64,000 nt of DNA from Kaistia geumhonensis (lineage in GTDB: Bacteria > Pseudomonadota > Alphaproteobacteria > Rhizobiales > Kaistiaceae): the NCBI RefSeq assembly GCF_030815145.1, contig NZ_JAUSWJ010000001.1:1798001-1862000 (forward strand). The letters run 5' to 3'. Every line of letters starts with the position of its first letter. Within the stretch, counting starts at the first letter, position 1. Shown here piece after piece: positions 44,546 through 53,238 of this stretch. The notes below the pieces were generated by a model. It made no database searches, had not been told where the DNA came from, and saw only the letters and a program-made list of their open reading frames with translations. The position numbers and the translations under genes are program-made.

Positions 44546-45469
44546 ATGGGCTTCGAGCGCAGAATCGTTCCTGATTTTGAAGTCATCGTGTGCGCGCCGG
44601 AGGAATCGTTCCGCTGGAACGTGCACGATTACCCGCACCATCTCGCCAAGTGGCATTATCATCCCGAGTTCGAGCTGCACCTCATCCAGGCCAGCGCCGG
44701 CGAGATGATGATCGGCGACTATGTCGGCGCCTTCGAGGCCGGCAGCCTGGTGCTGACCGGTTCTGGCGTTCCGCATAACTGGGTGAGCCGCATCCAGCCG
44801 GGCGAGCGGGTCCCCAATCGCGACATGCTGATCCAGTTCAGCCCCGACTTCGCCGAGAAGGTCGCCGGGCTCTGCCCGGAATTCGACGCGGTCGGCGAAC
44901 TCTTCGAGGATGCGAAGCGCGGCATCGAGTTCTCCGGCGCCACCGCCGAGGCGGGGCGGCGCCTGCTCCGTTCGATCGGCGCCGCGCGCGGCGCGCAGCG
45001 GCTTCTGATGTTCCTCGAGCTGATGACGGTGCTCGCCCGCAATCCGTCCGAGCGGCGCACGCTCTCGCGTGCCGCGCCCTCGCCCGGCCAGCAGACGCGC
45101 TCTTCGGAGAAGATCGAGACCGCGATCAGCTACATCCTCGAGCATTCCGCGCAGCCGATCCGCCTGACCCAGCTCTCGGCGCTCTGCGGCATGGAGGCGA
45201 CGGCCTTCTCGCGCTTCTTCAAGAAGCAGACGGGCCACACCTTCGCGCGCTACGTGAACTGCATGCGGGTCCACGCGGCGTGCAACCTGCTCGCCAATTC
45301 CGACATGCCGATCACCGATATCTGCTTCGAGGTCGGCTTCAACAACATCGCCAATTTCAACCGGCAGTTCGTCAAGATCTGCGGCCGCTCCCCTTCGGCC
45401 TATCGTCGCGACGCCCGCCGGATCGGCACGACGACGCGTATCGAGGTGCTGGCGGAGGCGCGCCTCTGA
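44546..45469 (+). CDS. AraC-family transcriptional regulator
   Basis: 307-residue regulator with an N-terminal cupin sensor domain (WHYHPEFELHLIQ, GSLVLTGSGVPHNW) and a C-terminal double helix-turn-helix (residues ~200-300: IRLTQLSALCGMEATAFSRFFKKQTG and ITDICFEVGFNNIANFNRQF). The ATG at 44546 has GAAGGA 5 bases upstream and is preferred to one at 44540 that abuts it. It sits between two polyol operons on the same strand and is their likely activator. Confidence 0.9.
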   Translation: MGFERRIVPDFEVIVCAPEESFRWNVHDYPHHLAKWHYHPEFELHLIQASAGEMMIGDYVGAFEAGSLVLTGSGVPHNWVSRIQPGERVPNRDMLIQFSPDFAEKVAGLCPEFDAVGELFEDAKRGIEFSGATAEAGRRLLRSIGAARGAQRLLMFLELMTVLARNPSERRTLSRAAPSPGQQTRSSEKIETAISYILEHSAQPIRLTQLSALCGMEATAFSRFFKKQTGHTFARYVNCMRVHAACNLLANSDMPITDICFEVGFNNIANFNRQFVKICGRSPSAYRRDARRIGTTTRIEVLAEARL

Positions 45470-45766
45470 CCCGCCGCCGCTTTGTCGGTGATGCGATCAA
45501 AATTGTACAGGAGAGACCTGGAATCCGCGTAGTGAGACGGCAACCCGTCTTCTAGAGTCTTCATCGAGCGTTCGGGTATCGGCAAAGGCCAGGGCTTGGA
45601 GGAAGTCAAGCCGTTCGCTCTATGCTCAACTGGGGAATGTCCCCGATCATCGGGGATCTGAGACAGCACGATCCGACGTTGCTTCGGAAGGCGAAGACAT
45701 CGCCGTTCCGTCGTCAGCCGGATTCTGCCCGTATCACCCCGCGACATTCTATGGGAGGCAAGAGGA
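45470..45766 (+). promoter_or_regulatory. Long leader of the polyol transporter operon
   Basis: 297 bp without a supported gene. It holds the motif TCAAAATTGTACAGG at 45497-45511, shared with the region before the dehydrogenase gene. It also has a short stem AGACGG/CCGTCT near 45536-45551 and a perfect 8-bp hairpin TCCCCGAT/ATCGGGGA at 45640-45656 with a single-base loop. The transporter's ribosome site (GGAGG, AGAGGA) is at the end. The hairpins may be part of a structured 5' leader. Confidence 0.45.
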
Positions 45767-47200
45767 ATGTCAGGACTGAAACGCATGATGTTCGGCGCCG
45801 CGGTCGCCGGACTGCTGGTCGGCGCCGGCGAGGCGCGGGCCGATTTCTGGTCGGATGCCGCCAAGGGTCTCGAGGGCACGACCATTCACGGCGTGTCGGA
45901 GAGCACCCCGCCGTCGAACTACGTCAAGGACGTGCTGGCTCCGGAATTCACCAAGAAGACCGGCATCAAGGTCGAGTTCGAGGCCACGTCCTGGGACCAG
46001 ATGTACGACAAGGCGATCAAGGACATGGAGGCCAATACCGGCATCTATGACTTCGTCTATATCGAGCAGGACATCGTCTATTCCTACCTCGCCCGCAACT
46101 TCCTGGTCGACATCACCAAGTCGCTGGCCGAGAAGCCCAACCTGAAGTCGCCCGATTTCGACCCAGCGATGTTCACCACCTTCGTCAACTACTTCAAGAA
46201 CGAAGGCGGCGACATCTTCGGCGTGCCGATGGAAGCCTTCATCAAGGTCTATCTCTATCGCAAGGACCTTTTCGAGGACGCCAAGGTCAAGGACGCCTTC
46301 AAGGCCAAGTACGGCTATGACCTCGCTCCGGCGAAGACGCATCAGCAGTACAAGGACATCGCCGACTTCTTCACGGCGTGGGGCAAGGACAATGGCGGCG
46401 AGTTCTGGGGCTCGACGGTCCAGGCGCATACCGGCCATCCGGCCTCCTGGTACGAGTTCTTCGAAAGCGTCGCGCCGACCTTCGGCGTCTACAACTGGGG
46501 CATCGATCCCTCGAAGAACTATGCCGCCTCCGTCGCCAATGGCGGCTCGATGAACAGCCCCGAGTCCAAGAAGGCGCTGGAATGGTGGCTGAGCCTGCTG
46601 CCCGACGCACCGCCGGAGTCGACGGCCTCGACCTGGGACGAAGTCGCGGCGACCTTCGCCGCCGGCCGCACCGCTCAGGGTCTCGTCTATGGCGAGAACG
46701 CCGCCTGGATCGCCACCAACGACACCAAGTCGAAGGTCGTGGGCAAGGTCGGCGTGGCTCTGCCGCCGCTCGAGCCGGGCGTGCTCGAGGCGGCCGAGTC
46801 CGGCAAGGGCTATATCGGCTACTATGACGGCGGTGCCTTCGGCATCCCGCACTCCTCGAAGAACAAGGACGCCGCGCTGCTGTTCCTCGAGTTCATCGCT
46901 CAGCCTTCGGTGCAGGCCGACTGGGCGGTTGCGGGCTCGCGCATCACGCATCAGGCGACCTATGACGATCCGAAGGTCGTTGCGCAGGACGCCAAGACGG
47001 ACGGCTACTACTCGCTGATGAAGAATGACGGCCGTCTCTTCGCCGGCGCCCCGCCCTATCCGTTCCACGCGCAGGTCCGCGAGGCGACCGCCCCGTTCTT
47101 CTACCAGGCGATCACGGGCGAGCTCTCGGCCTCCGACGCCCTGGACCAGATGGCGGCTGCTGCCGAGCAGGAACTGACCAAGCTCGGCTATCGCAAGTAA
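45767..47200 (+). CDS. CUT1-type ABC transporter substrate-binding protein (polyol)
   Basis: 477-residue extracellular binding protein with signal peptide [20 protein letters not shown], cleaved near EARAD. The mature part, [20 protein letters not shown], and the Gly/Trp-rich body ([17 protein letters not shown]) fit the sorbitol/mannitol-type group. Preceded by GGGAGGCAAGAGGA. Downstream xylitol- and xylulose-type dehydrogenases indicate a sugar alcohol ligand, probably a pentitol or tetritol. Confidence 0.88.
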   Translation: MSGLKRMMFGAAVAGLLVGAGEARADFWSDAAKGLEGTTIHGVSESTPPSNYVKDVLAPEFTKKTGIKVEFEATSWDQMYDKAIKDMEANTGIYDFVYIEQDIVYSYLARNFLVDITKSLAEKPNLKSPDFDPAMFTTFVNYFKNEGGDIFGVPMEAFIKVYLYRKDLFEDAKVKDAFKAKYGYDLAPAKTHQQYKDIADFFTAWGKDNGGEFWGSTVQAHTGHPASWYEFFESVAPTFGVYNWGIDPSKNYAASVANGGSMNSPESKKALEWWLSLLPDAPPESTASTWDEVAATFAAGRTAQGLVYGENAAWIATNDTKSKVVGKVGVALPPLEPGVLEAAESGKGYIGYYDGGAFGIPHSSKNKDAALLFLEFIAQPSVQADWAVAGSRITHQATYDDPKVVAQDAKTDGYYSLMKNDGRLFAGAPPYPFHAQVREATAPFFYQAITGELSASDALDQMAAAAEQELTKLGYRK

Positions 47201-47212
47201 CCAGCGACACGG

Positions 47213-47273
47213 CCGGCGCGGTCCTTCGGGGATCGCGCCGGTCCGGCGCGGGCCGCTCCCTGTCGGCCCGCGC
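47213..47273 (+). other. Two tandem stem-loops between binding-protein and permease genes
   Basis: First, a 12-bp stem (47213-47224 with 47229-47241, one bulged G) capped by a TTCG tetraloop. Second, a perfect 10-bp stem GCGCGGGCCG/CGGCCCGCGC with an 8-base loop (47246-47273). Neither has a T-run. Same position as hairpins in the other two CUT1 operons. Confidence 0.65.
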
Positions 47274-47308
47274 AAGCTTCAGGCAGGCCGTCCCCGGAGA
47301 TCGAGCCC

Positions 47309-48190
47309 ATGCGCCCCCAATCCGTCGGCTGGCTGTTTCTGGCGCCGACCCTGTTCATTCTCTTCGTGTTCGGCGTTCTGCCGTTCATCTATGTGCTGGT
47401 CGTCGGCTTCTTCGACTGGAATTCGTTCGCGGCCGATCCGACGCCGCGCTTCTCGGGCGTCAACAACTACCGCGAGCTGGTCTTCGATACCGGCTATCTG
47501 ATGTCGCTCTGGAACACGCTGCGCTTCGGCGTCTTCGCGGTGGTGAGCGAGATCATCCTCGGCTACGCGCTCGCCCAGCTCTTCATGCGCAACTTCCCGC
47601 TGAAGGGCTTCTTCCGCACCATCCACACGCTGCCGCTGATGATCGCCCCGGTCGCGGTCGGCGCCACCTGGCGGCTGATGACGGTGCCGGGACTCGGGCC
47701 CATCCCCTATTATCTCGACAAGTGGTTCGGCATCGATTTCCTGATCAGCCGCTACCCTCAGCAGGCCTTCTTCACCACCGTGGTGATGGATGTCTGGCAC
47801 TGGACGCCGCTCGTCACGCTGACGCTGCTGGCCGCCCTGTCCTCGATGCCGAAAGAGCCCTTCGAGCAGGCCCAGATCGACGGCGCCAACCGCTTCCAGA
47901 CCTTCTGGTACGTCACGTTGCCGATGCTGAAGCCGGCCATTCTCTCGGCCGTGTTCATCCGCCTCATGGATGCCATGCGCACCGTCGACGAGGTCTGGAT
48001 GCTCACCGGCGGCGGTCCCGGCGCGGCCACGCGCTATGTCGGCCTCTATATCTGGCGCGTCGTCTTCCCGAAGACCGATTACGGCTACGGCTCGGCGATG
48101 TCGCTGATCACCCTCTATCTCACCATCGTGCTGTGCTGGCTGCTCTATGCCGGCCTCGTCGCCCGCCGCGACCTGAGGAGGACCGAATGA
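47309..48190 (+). CDS. CUT1-type ABC transporter permease (MalF type)
   Basis: 293-residue inner-membrane permease with about six helices. EAA-type loop is [30 protein letters not shown] precedes the ATG. Overlaps the next permease by 4 bp. Part of the polyol importer. Confidence 0.92.
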   Translation: MRPQSVGWLFLAPTLFILFVFGVLPFIYVLVVGFFDWNSFAADPTPRFSGVNNYRELVFDTGYLMSLWNTLRFGVFAVVSEIILGYALAQLFMRNFPLKGFFRTIHTLPLMIAPVAVGATWRLMTVPGLGPIPYYLDKWFGIDFLISRYPQQAFFTTVVMDVWHWTPLVTLTLLAALSSMPKEPFEQAQIDGANRFQTFWYVTLPMLKPAILSAVFIRLMDAMRTVDEVWMLTGGGPGAATRYVGLYIWRVVFPKTDYGYGSAMSLITLYLTIVLCWLLYAGLVARRDLRRTE

Positions 48191-49023
48191 AGCGCGACCG
48201 TCCCGCCCTTTCGCTGGCGTTCTGGGTGTTCTCGAGCCTGATCACCCTCTTCCCGATCTACTGGATGTTCGTCGTCTCGGCCAAGAGCCGTGTGGAGCTG
48301 TTCGGCGCGCCGAGCTTCATCATCAAGAGCTTCTTCTCGGAGAACTACTGGGCGACGATCACCAACACGACCTATCAGGGCTTCATGTTCAATTCGATCG
48401 TCATCGCGACGTCGAATGCCCTCCTGGTCACGACGCTGGCGCTGTTCGCCACCTATGCGCTGTCGCGCTATCCGCTGGTCGGCAAGGAGAACGTCTTCTT
48501 CTGGACGATCACCAACCGCATGGCGCCGCCGGCGGCCTTCCTGCTGCCGCTCTTCCTGCTCTACACGCAGGTCTTCGTCGTCGGCGACTGGAAGATGTTC
48601 GACACGCGCATCGGCCTCATCCTGCTCTACTGCGTCTTCAACCTGCCCTTCGCCATCTGGACCATGCGCGGCGTGATCGACGCCATCCCGCATGAGCTCG
48701 ACGAGGCGGCCTATGTGGACGGCGCCAAGACCTGGCAGGTTCTCTTCCACGTCATCACGCCACTGGCGCGGCCGGGCCTCGCGGTGACCGCGATCCTGAC
48801 CTGGGTCTTCGCCTGGAACGAGTATCTCTTCGCCGCGACGCTGACATCGGTGCATGCCCGCACCATCACCACGGGCCTCGCCGAATTCGTCACCGTGACC
48901 GGCACGAACTGGGGCCAGATGGCGGCGACCGCCATGCTGACGCTGATCCCGGCCGTGCTGTTCCTCGCGCTGGTGCAGAAGCACATCGTGGCGGGCCTCA
49001 CCTTCGGCGCCGTCAAGGGTTGA
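48187..49023 (+). CDS. CUT1-type ABC transporter permease (MalG type)
   Basis: 278-residue permease. EAA loop is [25 protein letters not shown]; ends GLTFGAVKG. The stretch [19 protein letters not shown] is typical of sorbitol/mannitol-type permeases. No ATPase gene is found in this operon. Start overlaps the upstream stop (ATGA). Confidence 0.92.
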   Translation: MKRDRPALSLAFWVFSSLITLFPIYWMFVVSAKSRVELFGAPSFIIKSFFSENYWATITNTTYQGFMFNSIVIATSNALLVTTLALFATYALSRYPLVGKENVFFWTITNRMAPPAAFLLPLFLLYTQVFVVGDWKMFDTRIGLILLYCVFNLPFAIWTMRGVIDAIPHELDEAAYVDGAKTWQVLFHVITPLARPGLAVTAILTWVFAWNEYLFAATLTSVHARTITTGLAEFVTVTGTNWGQMAATAMLTLIPAVLFLALVQKHIVAGLTFGAVKG

Positions 49024-49042
49024 ACGGCAAGGAGCCACTGAC

Positions 49043-49252
49043 ATGAGCGATCTGCCGCCTGCCACCACTGCCAAGAAGCCGGAGGGCTTCCTGCCGATCC
49101 ATACGAATGCGTTCGATCGCGTGTTCATCGCGGTGGTCGTGTTTGTCGCAATCCATCTGTTCTGGATGCGCTTTGTCGAACAGGACCTTTCGCTGTATGT
49201 GGCCACGGTGATCTCCGTGATCGTCGGAGCCCTCATTATCGCCCGTGGCTGA
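49043..49252 (+). CDS. Small two-helix membrane protein of a polyol transporter operon
   Basis: 69-residue protein. A hydrophilic N-terminus (MSDLPPATTAKKPEGFLPI) is followed by two hydrophobic helices (FIAVVVFVAIHLFWM and SLYVATVISVIVGALIIA). AAGGAG precedes the ATG. It sits 19 bp after the MalG-type permease and before the dehydrogenase. Short membrane proteins in this position occur in other polyol/glycerol-type ABC operons, suggesting an accessory subunit; this is inference and no family is assigned. Confidence 0.7.
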   Translation: MSDLPPATTAKKPEGFLPIHTNAFDRVFIAVVVFVAIHLFWMRFVEQDLSLYVATVISVIVGALIIARG

Positions 49253-49342
49253 CCGCTCCCCGGCGGCCACGGCCCATCCTCGACGCAACCCCTCGCGGCC
49301 GCGCGCTCGGCGCCGCGCCGCGTCCAAGCTGGAGTGACGACC

Positions 49343-50380
49343 TTGCAGGCGCTCGTTCTGGAAGAGAAGAACCGTCTTTCGCTGCGCGACTTCCCGATCG
49401 AGGAGACGCTGGGTCCGCGCGACGTCCGCATCCGCCTGAAGACGGTCGGCATCTGCGGCAGCGACGTCCACTACTATACGCATGGTGCCATCGGCCCCTT
49501 CGTCGTGCGCGAGCCGATGATCCTCGGCCATGAGGCTTCGGGGATCATCGAGGAGGTCGGCAGCGCCGTCACCGAGCTCGCGGTGGGCGACCGAGTCTGC
49601 ATGGAGCCGGGCCTGCCCGATCCCGCCTCGCGCGCGACCCGTCTCGGCCTCTACAATCTCGATCCGGCCGTGCGCTTCTGGGCGACGCCGCCGATCCATG
49701 GCGTGCTGCGGCCGAGCGTCGTCCACCCGGCCGACTTCACCTTCAAGCTGCCCGACAACGTCTCCTATGCGGCCGGCGCGATGGTCGAGCCGCTCGCGGT
49801 CGGCGTCCATGGCGCCACCAAGGCGCGGGTTAAGCCCGGCGACATCGCGGTCGTGATCGGCGCAGGGCCGATCGGCCTCGTCACCGTGCTCGCAGCGCTG
49901 GCGGCCGGCTGCGCCCGCGTCATCGTCAGCGATGTCGACGACACCAAGCTCGCGATCGCCAGGAAGCTCGGCGCTGTCGATGCGGTGAACGTCGCCAAGC
50001 AGTCGCTGGTCGATTTCGTCCGCGCGGAGACCGCCGGCTGGGGCGCCGACATCGTCTTCGAATGCTCGGGCAACACCCGCGCCGCGGCCGGCGTGTTCGA
50101 GCCGCTTGCTCCGGGCGGCACCGTCGTCTTCATCGGCATCCCGCTCGAACCGGTGCCTTATGACGTCGCCGCCGGCCAGATCAAGGAAGCCCGCGTCGAG
50201 CATATCTTCCGCTACGCCCACGTCTATCCGCGCTGCGTCGCGATGCTCGCTTCGGGCGCGATCGATGTCTCGCCGCTGATCACCCGGACGTTCCCCTTTG
50301 CCCAGAGCGTCGAGGCGTTCGAATATGCCGCTCAGTCCCCGGCAGGCGAGGTCAAGATCCAGATCGAGATGCCGGACTGA
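49343..50380 (+). CDS. Zinc-dependent polyol dehydrogenase (xylitol/sorbitol type)
   Basis: 345-residue medium-chain dehydrogenase. Catalytic zinc residues are in [13 protein letters not shown] and LGHEASG, with a Glu in [10 protein letters not shown]. The structural zinc cysteines are replaced by the sequence [15 protein letters not shown], as in bacterial xylitol dehydrogenases. Rossmann motif [10 protein letters not shown]. It oxidises a pentitol such as xylitol to the ketose with NAD+. Start: TTG at 49343 with GGAG 8 bases upstream gives the family start MQALVLEEK; a GTG at 49334 overlaps that ribosome site and is less likely. Confidence 0.85.
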   Translation: MQALVLEEKNRLSLRDFPIEETLGPRDVRIRLKTVGICGSDVHYYTHGAIGPFVVREPMILGHEASGIIEEVGSAVTELAVGDRVCMEPGLPDPASRATRLGLYNLDPAVRFWATPPIHGVLRPSVVHPADFTFKLPDNVSYAAGAMVEPLAVGVHGATKARVKPGDIAVVIGAGPIGLVTVLAALAAGCARVIVSDVDDTKLAIARKLGAVDAVNVAKQSLVDFVRAETAGWGADIVFECSGNTRAAAGVFEPLAPGGTVVFIGIPLEPVPYDVAAGQIKEARVEHIFRYAHVYPRCVAMLASGAIDVSPLITRTFPFAQSVEAFEYAAQSPAGEVKIQIEMPD

Positions 50381-50413
50381 CATCGGTCGGCGGATCGCCT
50401 TGGGAGGGGCGGG

Positions 50414-51187
50414 ATGTATCTCGAAAAGCTGAGACTCGACGGCCGCGTCGCCATCGTGACGGGCGCGGCGCGCGGCATCGGCCTCGCGATCACGGAAGCT
50501 CTGTCCGAGGCCGGCGCGCATGTCGTGATCGCGGATCTCGACCCTGAAGCCGGCGCCGAGGCGCTGGCGGCGCTGCGCGGCAAGGGCGTCGAGGCGGAAT
50601 TCGCCAGCCTCGACGTCACCCGTTCGGCCGAGGTCACCGCGCTTGCCGATGCGCTCGCCACCCGGCTCGGACGGATCGACATCCTCGTCGCCAATGCTGG
50701 CATCGCGCGGTCGGGCGTCGCCGCCGAGGACACGACCGACGAGCACTGGCTCAACGTCATCGACGTCAATCTCAACGGCGTCTTCTGGTGCAACCGCGCC
50801 TTCGGGCGCCACATGATCGCGGCCGGACGCGGGTCGATCGTCAATATCGGTTCGATGTCCGGCTTCATCGTCAACCGGCCGCAGAAGCAGGCCTTCTACA
50901 ACGCCTCCAAGGCGGCCGTGCATCACCTGACGAAGTCGCTCGCCACCGAATGGGCGCCGCACGGCATCCGCGTCAACGCCGTGGCGCCGACCTATATCGA
51001 GACGCCGCTGACGAAATTCGCCTACGAGATTCCGGGCATGGTCGAGGCCTGGCTTCGCGATACACCGATGGGGCGGCTCGGGCGGCCAGACGAGATCGCA
51101 TCCGTCGTGCATTTCCTCGCCTCGGACGCAGCCAGCCTGATGACGGGCTCGATCGTGCAGGCGGATGCCGGCTTTACCGCCTGGTAG
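50414..51187 (+). CDS. SDR-family polyol dehydrogenase
   Basis: 257-residue SDR. Cofactor motif VTGAARGIGLA near residue 18, NAG motif VANAGIA, catalytic Ser-Tyr-Lys in GSMSGFIVNRPQKQAFYNASK. C-terminus GSIVQADAGFTAW. Families nearby are D-arabinitol, D-threitol and xylitol dehydrogenases; I cannot separate them. It follows the xylitol-type dehydrogenase by 33 bp and likely oxidises another polyol taken in by the same transporter. Confidence 0.83.
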   Translation: MYLEKLRLDGRVAIVTGAARGIGLAITEALSEAGAHVVIADLDPEAGAEALAALRGKGVEAEFASLDVTRSAEVTALADALATRLGRIDILVANAGIARSGVAAEDTTDEHWLNVIDVNLNGVFWCNRAFGRHMIAAGRGSIVNIGSMSGFIVNRPQKQAFYNASKAAVHHLTKSLATEWAPHGIRVNAVAPTYIETPLTKFAYEIPGMVEAWLRDTPMGRLGRPDEIASVVHFLASDAASLMTGSIVQADAGFTAW

Positions 51188-51214
51188 GCGCCAACCAATC
51201 AAGGGAGAAGACAC

Positions 51215-51940
51215 ATGGATTTCAGCGGCAAGCGCGTTCTGGTGACCGGCGCCGGCAAGGGCATCGGCCGCGCGACGGCGAAGATGCTGGCGGCGCGCGG
51301 GGCCGAGGTGGTCGCGATCTCGCGCTCGCAGGCCGATCTCGACAGCCTCGCCGAAGAGATCGGCGCGCGCGGCATCGCGGTCGACCTCGCCGATGCCGAG
51401 GCGACCCGCCGGGCCGCACTCGAGGCGCTGCCGGCGGATTTCCTCGTCAACAACGCCGGCACGACGGCCCTCGCCTCTTTCCTCGACCTGCCGGTCGAGG
51501 ATTTCGACATGCTCTATGCCGTGAACGCGCGCGCGCCGATGATCGTGGCGCAGGAATATGCGCGCGACCGCGTCAAGAAGGGCCTGCCGGGCGCCATCGT
51601 CAATGTCTCGTCGATCTCGTCCTGGATCGGCTTCGCGGACCACACCGCCTACTGCGCTTCCAAGGGTGCCATGGATGCCATGACGCGCGCGATGGCCAAC
51701 GAGCTCGGCCGCATGGGCATCCGCGTCAACGCCGTCAATCCGACGGTGACGCTGACGCCGATGGCCGTGAAGGCCTGGAGCGATCCGGCCAAGTCCGACC
51801 CGATGATGAAGCGTATTCCCGTCGGCCATTTCGCCGATCCCGACGAGGTCGCCGAAGTGATCCTCTTCCTGCTCTCTGACCGCGCCTCGATGATCAACGG
51901 CATCACGATGCCGGTCGACGGCGGCTTCATGGTCAACTGA
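51215..51940 (+). CDS. L-xylulose reductase-like SDR (DCXR type)
   Basis: 241-residue SDR with strong resemblance to dicarbonyl/L-xylulose reductase: KRVLVTGAGKGIGRATAKML, VVAISRSQADLDSL, the coenzyme-binding NNAG, YCASKGAMD and NAVNPTVTLTPM, ILFLLSDRASMINGITMPV. DCXR interconverts L-xylulose and xylitol with NADP(H). With the xylitol dehydrogenase two genes upstream it would link L-xylulose and xylitol to D-xylulose. GGGAGAAG precedes the ATG. Confidence 0.82.
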   Translation: MDFSGKRVLVTGAGKGIGRATAKMLAARGAEVVAISRSQADLDSLAEEIGARGIAVDLADAEATRRAALEALPADFLVNNAGTTALASFLDLPVEDFDMLYAVNARAPMIVAQEYARDRVKKGLPGAIVNVSSISSWIGFADHTAYCASKGAMDAMTRAMANELGRMGIRVNAVNPTVTLTPMAVKAWSDPAKSDPMMKRIPVGHFADPDEVAEVILFLLSDRASMINGITMPVDGGFMVN

Positions 51941-52151
51941 TCGGGCGGCGTCGACGCGACGCGGCCGGGCGGCGGCTCTCCGCCGCTCGGAACCATCCGC
52001 TCTTCCTGCGGTTGTCAGGGTGGATGGAAGCGCGTCAACCGGACGCGGCGGTAACGGGGAACGGGGTGATTTTTCCGGTTTCTCACCTCGGCCAACGAAA
52101 CGGCAGCCGAGCCCCTGTCCCGCCCGCTTCCGTCCATCGCCTGCCCGATTG

Positions 52152-53153
52152 ATGGACATTATCAGGATCGATGATATCAATCCTACAGATATCCTCGTCC
52201 GGATCCCGTCCTTGAAGCGAAACTTCCTCACGCTCCGAGCCGCCGACAGCCATGCCGTCCTGCGGTCCCTCGCCTCCCCCGCGCGGATCGACATCCTGCG
52301 GCTGCTGAGTGCAAAGGGGCCGATGAACGTGAACGAAATCAGCGCCGCGTTGTCGCTGCCGCAGTCGACCGTGGCGACGAGCGTGCTGGCGCTGGAGGAG
52401 GCCGCGCTCATCGAGACGCGCACCGTGAAGGCGCGCAAGGGCCACCAGAAGATCTGCTCGGCGCGCTATGACGAGATCGCGATCCGCTTCGACCTCGAGA
52501 GCGAGGCGCCGGTCGACGACGTCATCGAGGTGGCGATGCCGATCGGCCTCTACACCAGCTGCGCCGTCGAGGCCCCCTGCGGGCTCTGCTCGGCGGAGGG
52601 CATCATCGGCCTCCTTGACGTGCCGAACTTCTTCCTCGATCCGCGGCGCATGCAGGCGGGCCTCGTCTGGTTCCGCCGCGGCTATGTCGAATACAAATTT
52701 CCCAACAATGCCAGGATCTTGAACGAGACGATCGACGCGATCGACTTCACGATGGAGCTCTCATCCGAGGTCCCAGGCACCAACCCGGACTGGCCCTCCG
52801 ACATCACGCTCTGGGTCAACAACGTCGCCATCGGCACATGGACCTCGCCGGGGGACTTCGGCGACAAGCGCGGGCTCTTCACGCCGCGCTGGTGGAAGCT
52901 CGAAGGCTCGCAGTACGGCAAGCTGAAGACCTGGACCGTCTCGGATCGCGGGGCCTTCATCGATGGCGAGCGGGTGTCGGACGTGACGCTGGCCGATCTC
53001 GACATCGAGGGCCACCACTCGATCCGGCTTCGGATCGGCATCGCGGAAAATGCAATCCACCCCGGTGGAGTCAACATTTTCGGACGTGGTTTCGGCAATT
53101 TCGACCAGGATATTGTCATGCGGCTGCACCGCGACGGCGCCCGGCGCGATTGA
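52152..53153 (+). CDS. ArsR-type winged-helix regulator with large C-terminal domain
   Basis: 333-residue protein. A winged helix-turn-helix lies at residues ~30-110 (LRSLASPARIDILRLLSAKGPMNVNEISAALSLPQSTVATSVLALEEAALI). It is followed by ~220 residues with no HTH, containing a Cys cluster (SCAVEAPCGLC) and repeated Trp/Gly beta-type stretches (DWPSDITLWVNNVAIGTW). Simple ArsR proteins are ~100 residues, so this is a fusion-like architecture, possibly sugar-sensing. The ATG at 52152 lacks a clear Shine-Dalgarno; the longer upstream frame looks non-coding. Only 85 bp precede the arabinofuranosidase gene, the likely target. Confidence 0.82.
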   Translation: MDIIRIDDINPTDILVRIPSLKRNFLTLRAADSHAVLRSLASPARIDILRLLSAKGPMNVNEISAALSLPQSTVATSVLALEEAALIETRTVKARKGHQKICSARYDEIAIRFDLESEAPVDDVIEVAMPIGLYTSCAVEAPCGLCSAEGIIGLLDVPNFFLDPRRMQAGLVWFRRGYVEYKFPNNARILNETIDAIDFTMELSSEVPGTNPDWPSDITLWVNNVAIGTWTSPGDFGDKRGLFTPRWWKLEGSQYGKLKTWTVSDRGAFIDGERVSDVTLADLDIEGHHSIRLRIGIAENAIHPGGVNIFGRGFGNFDQDIVMRLHRDGARRD

Positions 53154-53177
53154 CAGACGTCGCGATACGGACCATAG

Positions 53178-53197
53178 TTTCCGGTATATATCGGAAA
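53178..53197 (+). promoter_or_regulatory. AT-rich palindrome in front of the arabinofuranosidase gene
   Basis: TTTCCG at 53178-53183 and CGGAAA at 53192-53197 flank GTATATAT, followed by TTGATATATAAA. It is the most AT-rich spot in this GC-rich region and lies 42 bp before the GTG start. A good candidate operator for the ArsR-type regulator. Confidence 0.5.
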
Positions 53198-53238
53198 ACT
53201 TGATATATAAATCCGGGAAAACGCACAGCGAGGTTGCC

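Noticed and set aside
53050-53238. Longer N-terminus for the arabinofuranosidase
   Set aside because: The upstream frame overlaps the regulator gene and the AT-rich palindrome; the GTG at 53239 has a good ribosome site and gives the normal GH51 start.
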